From Halalkalicoccus sp. CG83 (GTDB lineage Archaea; Halobacteriota; Halobacteria; Halobacteriales; Halalkalicoccaceae): a stretch of DNA of 64,000 nucleotides. This document shows positions 49,962 through 58,477 of the stretch, piece after piece (position 1 is the first letter of the stretch; each line of letters begins with the position of its first letter). The notes under the pieces were generated by a model. That model worked only from the letters and a program-made list of their open reading frames with translations, was not told the origin of the DNA and did not search any database. Made by a program: the position numbers and the translations under genes. Where the stretch lies: contig NZ_JAZDDH010000002.1 in the NCBI RefSeq assembly GCF_037081715.1, positions 248,001-312,000 of the forward strand, read 5' to 3'.

Positions 49962-50726
49962 ATGACCAACGAGAACCACGATCCATCGACGACCGAGCAC
50001 GAATCGAAGCGAAAGACACCTGAGACCTCCTCGCGCGGCGCGGGCGGCCTCCTGCCGTCCCGCCGGCGCATGTTACAGGCGATCGGTGGCGTCGGCGCGT
50101 CGCTCGCGATGACCGGGCACGCCGCGAGCGCGGGCTGTGACGACGATCACGACCATCACGACGATCACGACGATGCTCATACGGGCGACCGAAAGGACGG
50201 ACGCGACGAGTCGGCCGTCACTAGCGAAGCGTACAGTCGTTTCTCGGATCAGGTCACCGACGGAACGTACACCGTCATCGACGAGATAAACATCACGACG
50301 GAGGAGGGCGGGTTCGCGTCGATCCACATCGCCCGTCCGGAGGAGGGCGTCGCGGACGTCGGCTTCATCAACCCGGAGAACGGGGAACCACAGAACGCGG
50401 CCGCGACGATCATCGGCTATTCGGAGTGGCTCGAACCGGGCCTCCACGAGAACGTCGAGGTTCCGCTGTTCCAGGACGAGGAGCTCGATGCCGTCTCCGA
50501 ACTGGACCGACTGGAGGAGCCCACCGTACTGGTCTCGCTCGCCCACATCGACAGCAACGAGAACCAGGAGTGGGACTTCTTCGACGAGAGCGACGAGGAT
50601 CCCGCGTACAACGGCGCGGCCGAGAACACCGAGAACCAGTTCGCGCCGCCGTCCGCCCGCCCGACCGACATCGCGGCGGTCGTCCCGCTCGAGGAGAACG
50701 CAGACGAGTTCGAGATCTCGCGCTAG
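49962..50726 (+). CDS. Secreted DUF7282 protein with His/Asp-rich N-terminus (254 aa)
   Basis: A Tat signal (PSRRRMLQAIGGVGASLAMT) leads to export with cleavage near AASAG. The mature N-terminus CDDDHDHHDDHDDAHTGD (about residues 59-76) is a striking His/Asp cluster able to bind divalent metals. The rest is a DUF7282 domain (FASIHIARPEEGVADVGFI; YSEWLEPGLHENVEVPLFQ), a beta-sandwich seen in haloarchaeal surface proteins. ATG 49962 (MTNENHD) is used. A TATA-like AATTATAAG near 49858 gives a 75-nt leader. Confidence 0.82.
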   Translation: MTNENHDPSTTEHESKRKTPETSSRGAGGLLPSRRRMLQAIGGVGASLAMTGHAASAGCDDDHDHHDDHDDAHTGDRKDGRDESAVTSEAYSRFSDQVTDGTYTVIDEINITTEEGGFASIHIARPEEGVADVGFINPENGEPQNAAATIIGYSEWLEPGLHENVEVPLFQDEELDAVSELDRLEEPTVLVSLAHIDSNENQEWDFFDESDEDPAYNGAAENTENQFAPPSARPTDIAAVVPLEENADEFEISR

Positions 50727-50921
50727 CGGATCTTCGCCTCCAGTTTTCGCACCGCTTTCTTCCCGATCCGTGAGGACTCCCCGTGTCGATGGGTCTCGGA
50801 GGGTATCGACCGTCTCCCGGCGATATGGTCCGGTCTCCTCGTCCGATGGTCGGACTCGCTCGTGATCGAACCGATTCTCGTGACGGCGCGCGTATCGGTC
50901 GAGCCGGACCGCTCTCGAGGT

Positions 50922-51986
50922 CTACCTCTCGTTCGGGTTCGAGGAGGTCATCCCCGCGTGGTCGTCCCGCTTCTGAACGTCGTGTGCCTTCTCGCGAATC
51001 GCCTCGGAGACGGCCGGTACGTCGAACTCGCTCGGGGTCTCCCCGGCTTCGATCTCCTCGCTCGGGACCGGGAAGGTCCGTAGCTCGTGATGTAGCGCGA
51101 GGCCGGCTCTCGCGCCGTCGCCCATCGCGATCGGGGTCTGGTTCTGGCCGTGGGTGAGGTCGCCGACGGCGTACACCCCCTCGACCGAGGTGCGGCCCTC
51201 GTCGTCGACCTGGACGGCACCCTCGTCGTCGAGCTCGCAGCCGAGCCCCTTCGCGAGCCGGTTGTTGTACGAGGTGCCGTACTTCGCGAAACCGCCGACG
51301 TACTCCCGGATCGTTCCGTCGGCGAACTCGATCGCTCCGATCTCGGGGCGGCCGGCCTCGCTGTCCCGGGGATGGACGGTGACGGCCTCCTCCTCGCGAA
51401 CCCCGACCGGGTGAGCACGAAGCTGATCGTCGGTTCCCTCGTCCCACTCGGGCTCCGCGCCGTGGAGCAACAGCTCGACGTCGGCGGTGAAGTTGAGCAT
51501 CATCATCGCCATCTCCGCGGCGCTCTCGGTGTGACCGAACACGTAGACGGGCTCGTCGATCAGCGAGTAGGCGTCACAGTGCAGACAGTAGTGGAGCCCG
51601 TGGCCGGTGTACCGCGTCAGCTCCGGGAACGACGGCGGTGCGTCCTTGAATCCGGTCGCGAGCACTACTCGCTCGGCGAGCACGGTCCGATCGTGTGCCT
51701 CGACGCGGAACTGCCCTCCGTCACGGGTACGGGCAACGTTCTGGACGGTGTCGGCGTGGCAGTCGGCGCCGTACTCCTCGAGCTGGTCGAGCGCGAGCGC
51801 AGTGATCTCCCGGCCGGTCGTCTCCTCGGAGATCCCGATCACGTTGTGGACGTGTTCGACCGTCGTGTACCGGCCGCCCTCGCGGTTGATGAGCGCCGTC
51901 TCGTGGCCGAGCCGGGTCGTGTAGAGGGCGGTCGTCAGGCCGCCGGGACCGCCGCCGACGACGACGACCTCGTACTCCGCGGGCAT
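50922..51986 (-). CDS. Thioredoxin reductase-like NAD(P)/FAD oxidoreductase (354 aa)
   Basis: FAD site VVVVGGGPGGLTTALYTTRL at the N-terminus, redox-active Cys134-x-x-Cys137 in HYCLHCDAY, NAD(P) site VYVFGHTESAAEMAMMML, and FAD site 2 in GVYAVGDLTHGQNQTPIAMG. The CxxC spacing matches low-molecular-weight thioredoxin reductases. A C-terminal extension of about 45 residues is charged. ATG 51986 (MPAEYEVVVV) is used; a GTG 12 bases earlier is possible. It reduces a thioredoxin or other disulphide that is not nearby. Confidence 0.9.
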   Translation of the reverse strand: MPAEYEVVVVGGGPGGLTTALYTTRLGHETALINREGGRYTTVEHVHNVIGISEETTGREITALALDQLEEYGADCHADTVQNVARTRDGGQFRVEAHDRTVLAERVVLATGFKDAPPSFPELTRYTGHGLHYCLHCDAYSLIDEPVYVFGHTESAAEMAMMMLNFTADVELLLHGAEPEWDEGTDDQLRAHPVGVREEEAVTVHPRDSEAGRPEIGAIEFADGTIREYVGGFAKYGTSYNNRLAKGLGCELDDEGAVQVDDEGRTSVEGVYAVGDLTHGQNQTPIAMGDGARAGLALHHELRTFPVPSEEIEAGETPSEFDVPAVSEAIREKAHDVQKRDDHAGMTSSNPNER

Positions 51987-52043
51987 GGAAACACCCACGG
52001 ACGCCGGACGGTTCAGTCGACGGCTTGCAGGGGTGGGCGTCGA

Positions 52044-53510
52044 TCAGTCGTCGCCCACGGTCGGCTCGGCGCCGATCCCGGCGTCGGCTTCGATTCCGTC
52101 GACGTAGCTGATCCCCCAGCCCGTCAGTCCCATGACGAAGAGGATCGCCGGCGAGAGGAAGCCGAGGAAGTAGTAGGGGGCGTACGCCAGCGGCGACACG
52201 CCGAGCGTGGCGGTCATGAACGCCCCGCCCGCGTTCCACGGGATCAGCACGCTGGTCGTAGTGCCGGCGGCCTCCACGGCCCGTGAGAGGTTCCGGCTCT
52301 CGAGGCCGAACTCCTCGTAGACGCCCTGGAAGGTCATCGACGGGATGACGATACTCATGTACTGCTGACCCGCGAGCCCGTTCATCGCGAAGGCAGACAC
52401 GCCGGTGGCCACGGTCAACCCCGCGACGCTGTGGATGAACCGTTCCAGTCCGTGGGCGAGTGCGGCGAGCGTCCCCGTCCGTTCGAGCAGGCCGCCCAGC
52501 GAGAGCGCGACGACGACGATCGAGACCGTCCACGCCGAGCCCTCGAGGCCGTCGCTCGCGAGCAGTTCGTCGACCAGGTCCGTGCCGGTGGCGGGCGAGG
52601 TGCCGGCCTGGGCGATCTCCCAGGCGCTCGTGAAGCCGACGCCCTGGACAGCGAGCATCGTCGCCACGCCCGCGAACACCCCGCCGACCAGCGTCGGCAG
52701 GGCGGGGTAGCCGGCGAGCGCGAGCCCGAAGGTGACCGCCAGCGGGAGGAACACGAGGGGGTTGATCTCGTAGTTCGCGAGCAGCGCGGACTGGATGGTC
52801 TCGATCCGCTCTACAGGGATCTCACCGGTGATCTGTAGGCCGAGATAGGCGTAGGCGACCAGCGCGATGGCCAGCGCGAGGCCGGTCCCGACCCGCATGG
52901 TGTTGACGTGCTCCATCAGGTCGGTGTTCGTCACTGCGGCGGCGAGATTCGTTGTGTCCGACAGCGGCGTGATCTTGTCACCGGTGTACGCGCCCGTCAG
53001 CACTGCACCGGCGGTCATCGGCGCGGGGACGCCGAGCCCCCCGCCGATCCCCATCAGGGCGACGCCCAGCGTGGCGGCGGTGGTCCACGACGAGCCGATC
53101 GCGAACGCCGAGACCGTGGCGATCAGCGCCGTCGCGGGCAGGAAGACCACGGGCGAGAGCAGCCCCAGCCCGTAGTAGATCAGCCCCGGAATCGTTCCGG
53201 CACCGATCCAGGCGGGGATCAGCATGTAGATCACGAACAGGATCAGAAGCGCCTGCATCCCCATCCGCAGGCTGTCGGCGACGCCGTCGAACAGTTCGTC
53301 CCAGGTGATCCCGAGCCAGTAGCGCCCAACCAGTCCGGTCAGTACGCAGCCCCACAGCAGCGGCATGTGCGGATCCAGCCCGAGCACAACCGCGCCGACG
53401 GTCAGGAACGCGATCATCCCCACGATCGGCACCAGCGCCTGTCCCATCGAGGGCCGTCGCTCCTCCGGGATCTCCTCGTAGGATCTCGTCGCGAATCCGA
53501 GTTCAGCCAT
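52044..53510 (-). CDS. nhaC: Na+/H+ antiporter, NhaC family (488 aa)
   Basis: Secondary transporter with about 12 membrane helices. The family core TAGAVLTGAYTGDKITPLSD (about residues 170-190) and SFAIGSSWTTAATLGVALM-like ATVSAFAIGSSWTTAATLG are present, plus MNGLAGQQYMSIVIPSMTFQ in the second half. In halophiles such proteins export Na+ and control pH. ATG 53510 (MAELGFATRSYEE) is used. It follows, on the same strand, no close gene; a 166-bp gap with the PfpI gene separates opposite strands. Confidence 0.92.
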   Translation of the reverse strand: MAELGFATRSYEEIPEERRPSMGQALVPIVGMIAFLTVGAVVLGLDPHMPLLWGCVLTGLVGRYWLGITWDELFDGVADSLRMGMQALLILFVIYMLIPAWIGAGTIPGLIYYGLGLLSPVVFLPATALIATVSAFAIGSSWTTAATLGVALMGIGGGLGVPAPMTAGAVLTGAYTGDKITPLSDTTNLAAAVTNTDLMEHVNTMRVGTGLALAIALVAYAYLGLQITGEIPVERIETIQSALLANYEINPLVFLPLAVTFGLALAGYPALPTLVGGVFAGVATMLAVQGVGFTSAWEIAQAGTSPATGTDLVDELLASDGLEGSAWTVSIVVVALSLGGLLERTGTLAALAHGLERFIHSVAGLTVATGVSAFAMNGLAGQQYMSIVIPSMTFQGVYEEFGLESRNLSRAVEAAGTTTSVLIPWNAGGAFMTATLGVSPLAYAPYYFLGFLSPAILFVMGLTGWGISYVDGIEADAGIGAEPTVGDD

Positions 53511-53676
53511 CACGAGCGTTATGTCCTCAGGGCATATACGTCTGTTCGAAAATGATCGACGGTGATACTGAGGCGTGCGAACGCGCGACCCGGTGGCGTG
53601 CCTCGAGGGCCGTATAAACGCCCCGCGACTGCTGCGGTGGACGTTTACGGGCCTGGAGTCCCTACGAACGATCGCT

Positions 53677-54210
53677 ATGAAGGCACTCATCGTCACCACC
53701 GACGGGTTCGAGGACAGCGAACTCACCTATCCCTACTACCGGCTGCAGGAGGCGGGTATCGACGTCGCACTCGCCACGCCCGACGGCGAGAGCGTGACGG
53801 GCAAGATCGGCGAGGAGATGGACGCCGACCTCGCCATCAGCGAGGCCAGCGAGGACGAGTACGACCTGCTGGTCGTGCCGGGCGGCAACGCCCCCGAGGA
53901 CCTCCGGCTCGAGGCCGAGGAGGCGATCACGCTGGTCCAGGAGTTCGACGACAGCGGAAAGCCCATCGCGTCGGTCTGTCACGGCGCCCAGCTCCTGATC
54001 AGTGCCGACGTCCTGGAGGGTCGCGAGGCCACCGGTTTCTGGGCGATCCAGGTCGACATGAAGAACGCCGGCGCGACGTTCGTCGACGAGGAGTGCGTCG
54101 TCGACGACAACCTGATCACCGCGCGCTACCCCGCCGACCTGCCCGCGTGGCTCTCCGGGCTGTTCGAACAGCTCGACGAGGTCGAAGCCCAGCCCGTCGC
54201 GGCCGACTAA
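53677..54210 (+). CDS. DJ-1/PfpI family protein (177 aa)
   Basis: Flavodoxin-like fold of the DJ-1/PfpI group. Catalytic Cys101 and His102 lie in PIASVCHGAQLLIS on the nucleophile elbow, and Glu12 is in TTDGFEDSEL, the third member of the site. Family members include proteases, glyoxalase/deglycase enzymes and chaperone-like proteins; which applies here is not clear. ATG 53677 (MKALIVTTDG) is used; TATA-like CGTTTACG is about 30 nt before. It converges on the GNAT gene, 6 bases away. Confidence 0.9.
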   Translation: MKALIVTTDGFEDSELTYPYYRLQEAGIDVALATPDGESVTGKIGEEMDADLAISEASEDEYDLLVVPGGNAPEDLRLEAEEAITLVQEFDDSGKPIASVCHGAQLLISADVLEGREATGFWAIQVDMKNAGATFVDEECVVDDNLITARYPADLPAWLSGLFEQLDEVEAQPVAAD

Positions 54211-54216
54211 GTTCGA

Positions 54217-54810
54217 CTACTTCCGACCGACCGCCTCGCGGTACTGCGTTTCGGTGATCGTATAGCGGTAGACGTCGGCGACCTCGCCGCGATACGGCGT
54301 CCAGTTTCTCAACACGCCGTCGCGCTGTCCGCCGAAGCGCTCGATGATCCGTTCGATCGACCGCCGTGCGTTCTCGTTGTCGACGTTGTGGGTGAACGCG
54401 ACGAGCTCGAGGTCCAGCCCGTCGAACGCGAGCTCCAACAGCGCCGCCGTCTGTTCGCCCGCGTACCCCCGACCCCAGAAGGGCTTTCGAAGCCAGGCGC
54501 CCGGCCTGGCGGTTCGGCGCCGCCAGTCGAGGTCGAGGATGGCGTTGCCCGCGAACTCGCCGGCGCGCGGCTCGCCCTCGCGGGGCCGGATCGCGTAGGT
54601 GGCCCGGTCGTGGTCGTTCCAGCGCCGCTCGATCCGTTCGACGAATTCGTAGGTCTCCTCGATCGTCGCGTGACGGTCCCACGGCATGAACTGTGCGACC
54701 CGCTCCGTCTCGTCGGCCGAGAGGACGCGATACAGCTTCTGGAGGTCGACTGTGTCGTGGCCGAAGCGAACGAGCGAGAGCCGCTCGGTCTCGAGGCGCT
54801 CGGGAAACAT
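54217..54810 (-). CDS. GNAT family acetyltransferase, RimJ/RimL-like (197 aa)
   Basis: Acetyltransferase of the ribosomal-protein-alanine-acetyltransferase subgroup. The acetyl-CoA loop region is GAWLRKPFWGRGYAGEQTAA (about residues 104-123), with VAFTHNVDNENARRSIERII after it, where the Asn-x-x-Asn-x-x-Ser helix binds the cofactor. The N-terminus LETERLSLVRFGHDTVDLQK is the standard opening. The acceptor is unknown. It starts from ATG 54810, divergent from the dehydrogenase at 54892, sharing an 81-bp spacer. Confidence 0.88.
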   Translation of the reverse strand: MFPERLETERLSLVRFGHDTVDLQKLYRVLSADETERVAQFMPWDRHATIEETYEFVERIERRWNDHDRATYAIRPREGEPRAGEFAGNAILDLDWRRRTARPGAWLRKPFWGRGYAGEQTAALLELAFDGLDLELVAFTHNVDNENARRSIERIIERFGGQRDGVLRNWTPYRGEVADVYRYTITETQYREAVGRK

Positions 54811-54891
54811 CCTCTCGATCGATGGAGCGGCGGAGTAAGAAAGGAATCGTTCGGGCGAAGGGCTAACCGTCCCGCCCGAGACCGGACGGAC

Positions 54892-55860
54892 GTGACACAC
54901 CGGATCGTCGTCAGCGACGCGAAGGCGGAGGAGTCGGACCTGGAGATCCACCGCGAAGTGCTCTCGCGGGTCGACGCGGAGGTCGTCGCCAGCGAGCTTC
55001 GAACCGAGGAGGAGGTCCGCGAGGCCGCGACCGACGCGACGGCGTTGATCGTCGATACGCGGACGCCCGTCACGGCCGCGGTCCTCGAGGAGAACGACGG
55101 GCTGCAGGTCGTCGGCCGCGCGGGGATCGGCGTCGACAACGTCGCGATCGACGCCGCGAAGGAGGCCGGCGTCACGGTCGTCAACGCGCCGACGTACTGT
55201 CTCGACGAGGTCGCGACCCACGCGCTCTCGCTGTTGCTCGCCTGCCTGCGGAGCCTCCCGAGCTACGACCGCGAGGTCCGCAAGGGCGGCTGGGACTGGC
55301 GCGCCGGCGAACCGGCCGTCCGGCTTCGGGAGGCGACGCTGGGACTCGCCGGCTTCGGACGGATCCCGCGCCGGCTCGCGACCATGGTCCAGGGCTTCGG
55401 CTGCGAACTGCTCGTCCACGACCCCTACATCCCGGACGGCGAGATAGCGACCTACAACGCCGAGTCGGTCGAGTTCGACGCGCTGCTCGAACGCTCCGAC
55501 CTCCTCTCGGTTCACCTCCCGCTCACCGACGACACCGAGGGGACGTTCGACCGGGAGGCGTTCGAGCGGATGCCGGATCACGCGATCCTCGCGAACACCG
55601 CCCGCGGCGGCGTGATCGACGAGGCCGACCTCGCGAATGCGCTCGAGGCCGGAGAGATCGAGGCAGCGGGCCTCGACGTATTGTGCGAGGAGCCGCCGGA
55701 GGAGTCGCCGCTGCTCGAGCGTGATGACGTGCTGTTCAGCCCGCACGCGGGCTGGTACTCCGAGTCCGCCCGCGAGGACCTCGCTCGCGAGGTCGCGGGC
55801 GACGTCGCACGGGTGCTCGCCGGCGAGGAGCCGCGCAACCCGGTGACTGACGACTGGTAG
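54892..55860 (+). CDS. D-2-hydroxyacid dehydrogenase, CtBP-like (322 aa)
   Basis: NAD-dependent dehydrogenase of the D-isomer-specific family. The Rossmann motif is LGLAGFGRIPRRLATMV, the catalytic Arg is in ILANTARGGVIDEADL, Glu is in CEEPPEESPLLE, and His is in FSPHAGWYSESA, which suits the C-terminal-binding-protein subgroup. It begins with GTG at 54892 (VTHRIVVSDAKAEE), chosen because the frame upstream belongs to the divergent GNAT gene. Substrate unknown. It is the only gene here to start with GTG apart from the Bat-type one and possibly DUF5995. Confidence 0.88.
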   Translation: MTHRIVVSDAKAEESDLEIHREVLSRVDAEVVASELRTEEEVREAATDATALIVDTRTPVTAAVLEENDGLQVVGRAGIGVDNVAIDAAKEAGVTVVNAPTYCLDEVATHALSLLLACLRSLPSYDREVRKGGWDWRAGEPAVRLREATLGLAGFGRIPRRLATMVQGFGCELLVHDPYIPDGEIATYNAESVEFDALLERSDLLSVHLPLTDDTEGTFDREAFERMPDHAILANTARGGVIDEADLANALEAGEIEAAGLDVLCEEPPEESPLLERDDVLFSPHAGWYSESAREDLAREVAGDVARVLAGEEPRNPVTDDW

Positions 55861-55921
55861 CTACGGGACCGACGTCGTCGAAAAAGGTCGCGGGTCCCGT
55901 CGTGGTCCCTATCGGGGGCGG

Positions 55922-56539
55922 TCAGGGGGCCCGGAACACTCGTATCGTATCCCGGGAAGTGGGCTCGCGGATTAGTTGGACCAACCCCCTGTCGGCGAAC
56001 ACCCGCTTCCAGTGGCGGTGGTACAGCGGGAACTCGCCGTCAACGTAGCTGACGGCGGCGTCCCCCCGGCCACGTTCGGGACTGTTCCCCTCGTTCTCGG
56101 CGGTCACGAGCAGGTCACCGGTGACGCGTGCGAGTTCGTCGAACACCCACTCGTCGTCCGGGTGGATGTGTTGGAGGGTCTCCACCGAGTAGACGACGTC
56201 GAACGCGCCGTCATCGAACTCCGAGACGAGCTCCTCGACGGCGTCAGCGTGGAACGTCCCCGAATCGGCAAGCCCCGGGTACTGCTCGACCATCACGTCG
56301 AACGACTCGTCGTTGATGTCGATCCCGGTGAGGTTCCCGAAGCCCCGTTCGCGGAGGTACGCGAGATGGCGCCCGGAGCCACAGCCCACCTCGAGGATCG
56401 CCGCTGCGTCGTCGACGTAGTGTTCAAGCACGTTAGCGAGCGTCTCGCTCACTTCGTTGGGCCCGATCCGGGCGTAGTACGCCGGCGAGAACTTCCCTGA
56501 ACGCTCGGCCCAGTCCCGGCGAACGTCGTCCGGCTGCAT
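55922..56539 (-). CDS. Class I SAM-dependent methyltransferase (205 aa)
   Basis: Motif I is ILEVGCGSGRHLAYLRERG, the acidic strand is LTGIDINDESFDVM, and motif II-like AFDVVYSVETLQHIHPDDEW follows. It belongs to the small-molecule (UbiE/COQ5-like) type, short at 205 residues. ATG 56539 (MQPDDVRRDW) is chosen since a TATA box in the palindrome at 56561-56572 lies about 26 nt upstream; the longer frame would start inside that box. Acceptor unknown. Confidence 0.84.
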   Translation of the reverse strand: MQPDDVRRDWAERSGKFSPAYYARIGPNEVSETLANVLEHYVDDAAAILEVGCGSGRHLAYLRERGFGNLTGIDINDESFDVMVEQYPGLADSGTFHADAVEELVSEFDDGAFDVVYSVETLQHIHPDDEWVFDELARVTGDLLVTAENEGNSPERGRGDAAVSYVDGEFPLYHRHWKRVFADRGLVQLIREPTSRDTIRVFRAP

Positions 56540-56560
56540 ATCCCCTCGAACGTGAGTGAG

Positions 56561-56572
56561 CAGTATATACTG
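56561..56572 (-). promoter_or_regulatory. 12-bp perfect palindrome containing the TATA box of the methyltransferase gene
   Basis: CAGTATATACTG reads the same on both strands and contains TATATA, centred about 27 nt before ATG 56539. A dimeric repressor bound here would cover the TATA box. Confidence 0.55.
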
Positions 56573-56785
56573 TGCGGAACCCGCCAGAGATCCGTACTGG
56601 AGGACGTCAGAAGGACGATGACGGCAAAAACGCCGAACGAGGGTGCCCCCGTGATCACGCTTCGCGATGGACACCTATCCGACGCGTCTTCGTCTCTGTT
56701 CGGGAAGCTATATCGGCCGTACACCCATCCGTCTCGTGATTCGAGAAGGGAGCGAAACGGGCGGGATTCGGTGAAATCTCGACGG

Positions 56786-58066
56786 CTACTCGGGTCGAGT
56801 CGCCGCGATCTCGCGGATCGCCCCGCTGATCACGTCGATGCCGATGGGGATGCTCCGCTCGTCGACGTCGAACGTCGCGGTGTGGTGGCCGCCGGGGTGG
56901 TCGGTGCCGATGCCGACGTAGGCGGCGTAGCCGCCGTTCCTCTGGACCTCTCTCATCAGGTAGGTCGCGTCCTCGCTACCGCCGAGCGTGTCTCGGTCGA
57001 GGACGCTATCGACGCCCTCGACGCCGCCCGCCACCGCGGAGACGATCTCCGCGAGCTGTGCGTCGCTGCGCGCGCTGGGAGCCCGCCCCCTCGTCTCGAT
57101 CTCGACCTCGCAGCCGTGCATCTCCGCCGCGCCGTGGAGCACGCGCTCGGCGCGTTCTCGCATGTACTCCATGAGTTCGGTGGTCTCGCCGCGGACCTCC
57201 GCCTCGATGTAGGCGGACTCGGGAACGATGTTCGAGGCGGTGCCGCCGCCGACCTGCCCGGCGTTGACGCGGGTCGCGCCGTCCTGGTGACGGGGGATCG
57301 CGTAGAGGTTCCCTACGGCCGTGGCCATCGCCTGGACGGCGTTCTCGCCCTCGTTCGGGGCGGCGCCGGCGTGGGCTGGCTCGCCGCTGAACTCGACGTG
57401 GAGGTGCGCAACTGCCAGAAAACCGTCGATGCCCGCGACCACCTCGCCGGTGGGGTGGTCGAGCCCGAGATGCAGCGCGAGCAGGTAGTCGACGTCCGCG
57501 AGGTGGCTGCTCTTGGCTATCGCCCTCCCGCCGGCGATCATCTCCTCGCCGGGCTGGAAGAACACCTTGAGGGTTCCCTCGAAATCGCTCTCCTTGATCG
57601 CCTCGAGTACGCCCAGACCGATCGTCGCGTGGCCGTCGTGGCCGCAGGCGTGCATCGCCCCCTCGTGTTCGGAGCGAAAGCCCTCGGCGACGGGGGCGTG
57701 CTCGTCGGCCCTGGACTCCTCTCGCAGCAGGCCGTCGATGTCGACCCGCAGCCCGACGGTCGGCCCCTCACCCTGCCGGAGGACGGCGACGCAGCCGGTG
57801 TAGCCGCCGTCGAGTCGGTCGAGGACGTCCTCCTTTGCGCCCGCCTCACGCGCCCGGGCGAACCACTCGACCAGCTCACTGGAGTCGGGGACGGCCATCC
57901 GTTCGTCGGGATCGATCGCCTCGCGGCCGACGTAGATGTCGGTGACGCCGATGCGCTCGAGCTCCTCGACGATGCGGCAGGTGGTGTAGAACTCGCGCCA
58001 CGCGGGCTCGGGGTGGCGATGGAGGTCGCGTCGCAGCTCGATCAGGTGGTCGCCGGTCGTGCTCAT
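56786..58066 (-). CDS. M20-family amidohydrolase, AbgA-like (426 aa)
   Basis: Di-zinc-type M20 peptidase family member, with the first metal loop GAMHACGHDGHATIGLGVLE (about residues 136-155), the FFQPGEEMIAGGR acid motif (catalytic Glu), and SGEPAHAGAAPNEGENAVQA in the dimerisation domain. These fit aminobenzoyl-glutamate/indole-acetyl amino acid hydrolases. ATG 58066 (MSTTGDHLIEL) is used. No other folate-catabolism gene is next to it, so the substrate is not certain. It stops with an intergenic region of about 250 bp before the methyltransferase. Confidence 0.87.
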   Translation of the reverse strand: MSTTGDHLIELRRDLHRHPEPAWREFYTTCRIVEELERIGVTDIYVGREAIDPDERMAVPDSSELVEWFARAREAGAKEDVLDRLDGGYTGCVAVLRQGEGPTVGLRVDIDGLLREESRADEHAPVAEGFRSEHEGAMHACGHDGHATIGLGVLEAIKESDFEGTLKVFFQPGEEMIAGGRAIAKSSHLADVDYLLALHLGLDHPTGEVVAGIDGFLAVAHLHVEFSGEPAHAGAAPNEGENAVQAMATAVGNLYAIPRHQDGATRVNAGQVGGGTASNIVPESAYIEAEVRGETTELMEYMRERAERVLHGAAEMHGCEVEIETRGRAPSARSDAQLAEIVSAVAGGVEGVDSVLDRDTLGGSEDATYLMREVQRNGGYAAYVGIGTDHPGGHHTATFDVDERSIPIGIDVISGAIREIAATRPE

Positions 58067-58104
58067 ACCCGTCCGGAGGAGCGGGGGCCACTTAGGTTGC
58101 GTCG

Positions 58105-58434
58105 TCAGGCCGACCCCATCGGCCGGATCTGTTCGAGTTCGACCTCGATGTGAACGCCATCGGGGAGCGACCGCTGGGCCACCTGGCGGGCGACGTCGTC
58201 GTGGCCGACGATCTCGAGCGTCCGGGTGTAGACGGTGTAGCGCCACGACGAGAAGCCGTCGCCCTCGCCGGTCGTCCGTTTGTACTGCGGGACGCCGAGT
58301 GTCCGCGGCGGCTTCGGGTGCGGCCCCTTCAGCTCCGCGCCCTTTCGCTCGACGAACGTCGAGATCGACGAGACGACGTCGTCGAGCACCGCTCGATCCC
58401 CGCTCTGGAGCGTGAGTTTCGTGACGAAGGTCAT
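58105..58434 (-). CDS. Ribosomal protein uS10-like paralogue (109 aa)
   Basis: Shows the S10 fold: a starting strand MTFVTKLTLQSGDRAVLDDV, then the loop KGPHPKPPRTLGVPQYKRTT, similar to the PLPTK-type loop of uS10, and a final strand VHIEVELEQIRP. It lies outside any ribosomal operon, next to amidohydrolase and ATP-grasp genes. Haloarchaea appear to carry a second, divergent S10-like gene of this kind; whether it enters the ribosome or has another role is not known. It is on the same strand as both neighbours with 38- and 43-bp gaps. Confidence 0.75.
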   Translation of the reverse strand: MTFVTKLTLQSGDRAVLDDVVSSISTFVERKGAELKGPHPKPPRTLGVPQYKRTTGEGDGFSSWRYTVYTRTLEIVGHDDVARQVAQRSLPDGVHIEVELEQIRPMGSA

Positions 58435-58477
58435 GGCTGTCCGTACCGTCGCGCGCCGGAATCAAAAGTCGTCCGAC

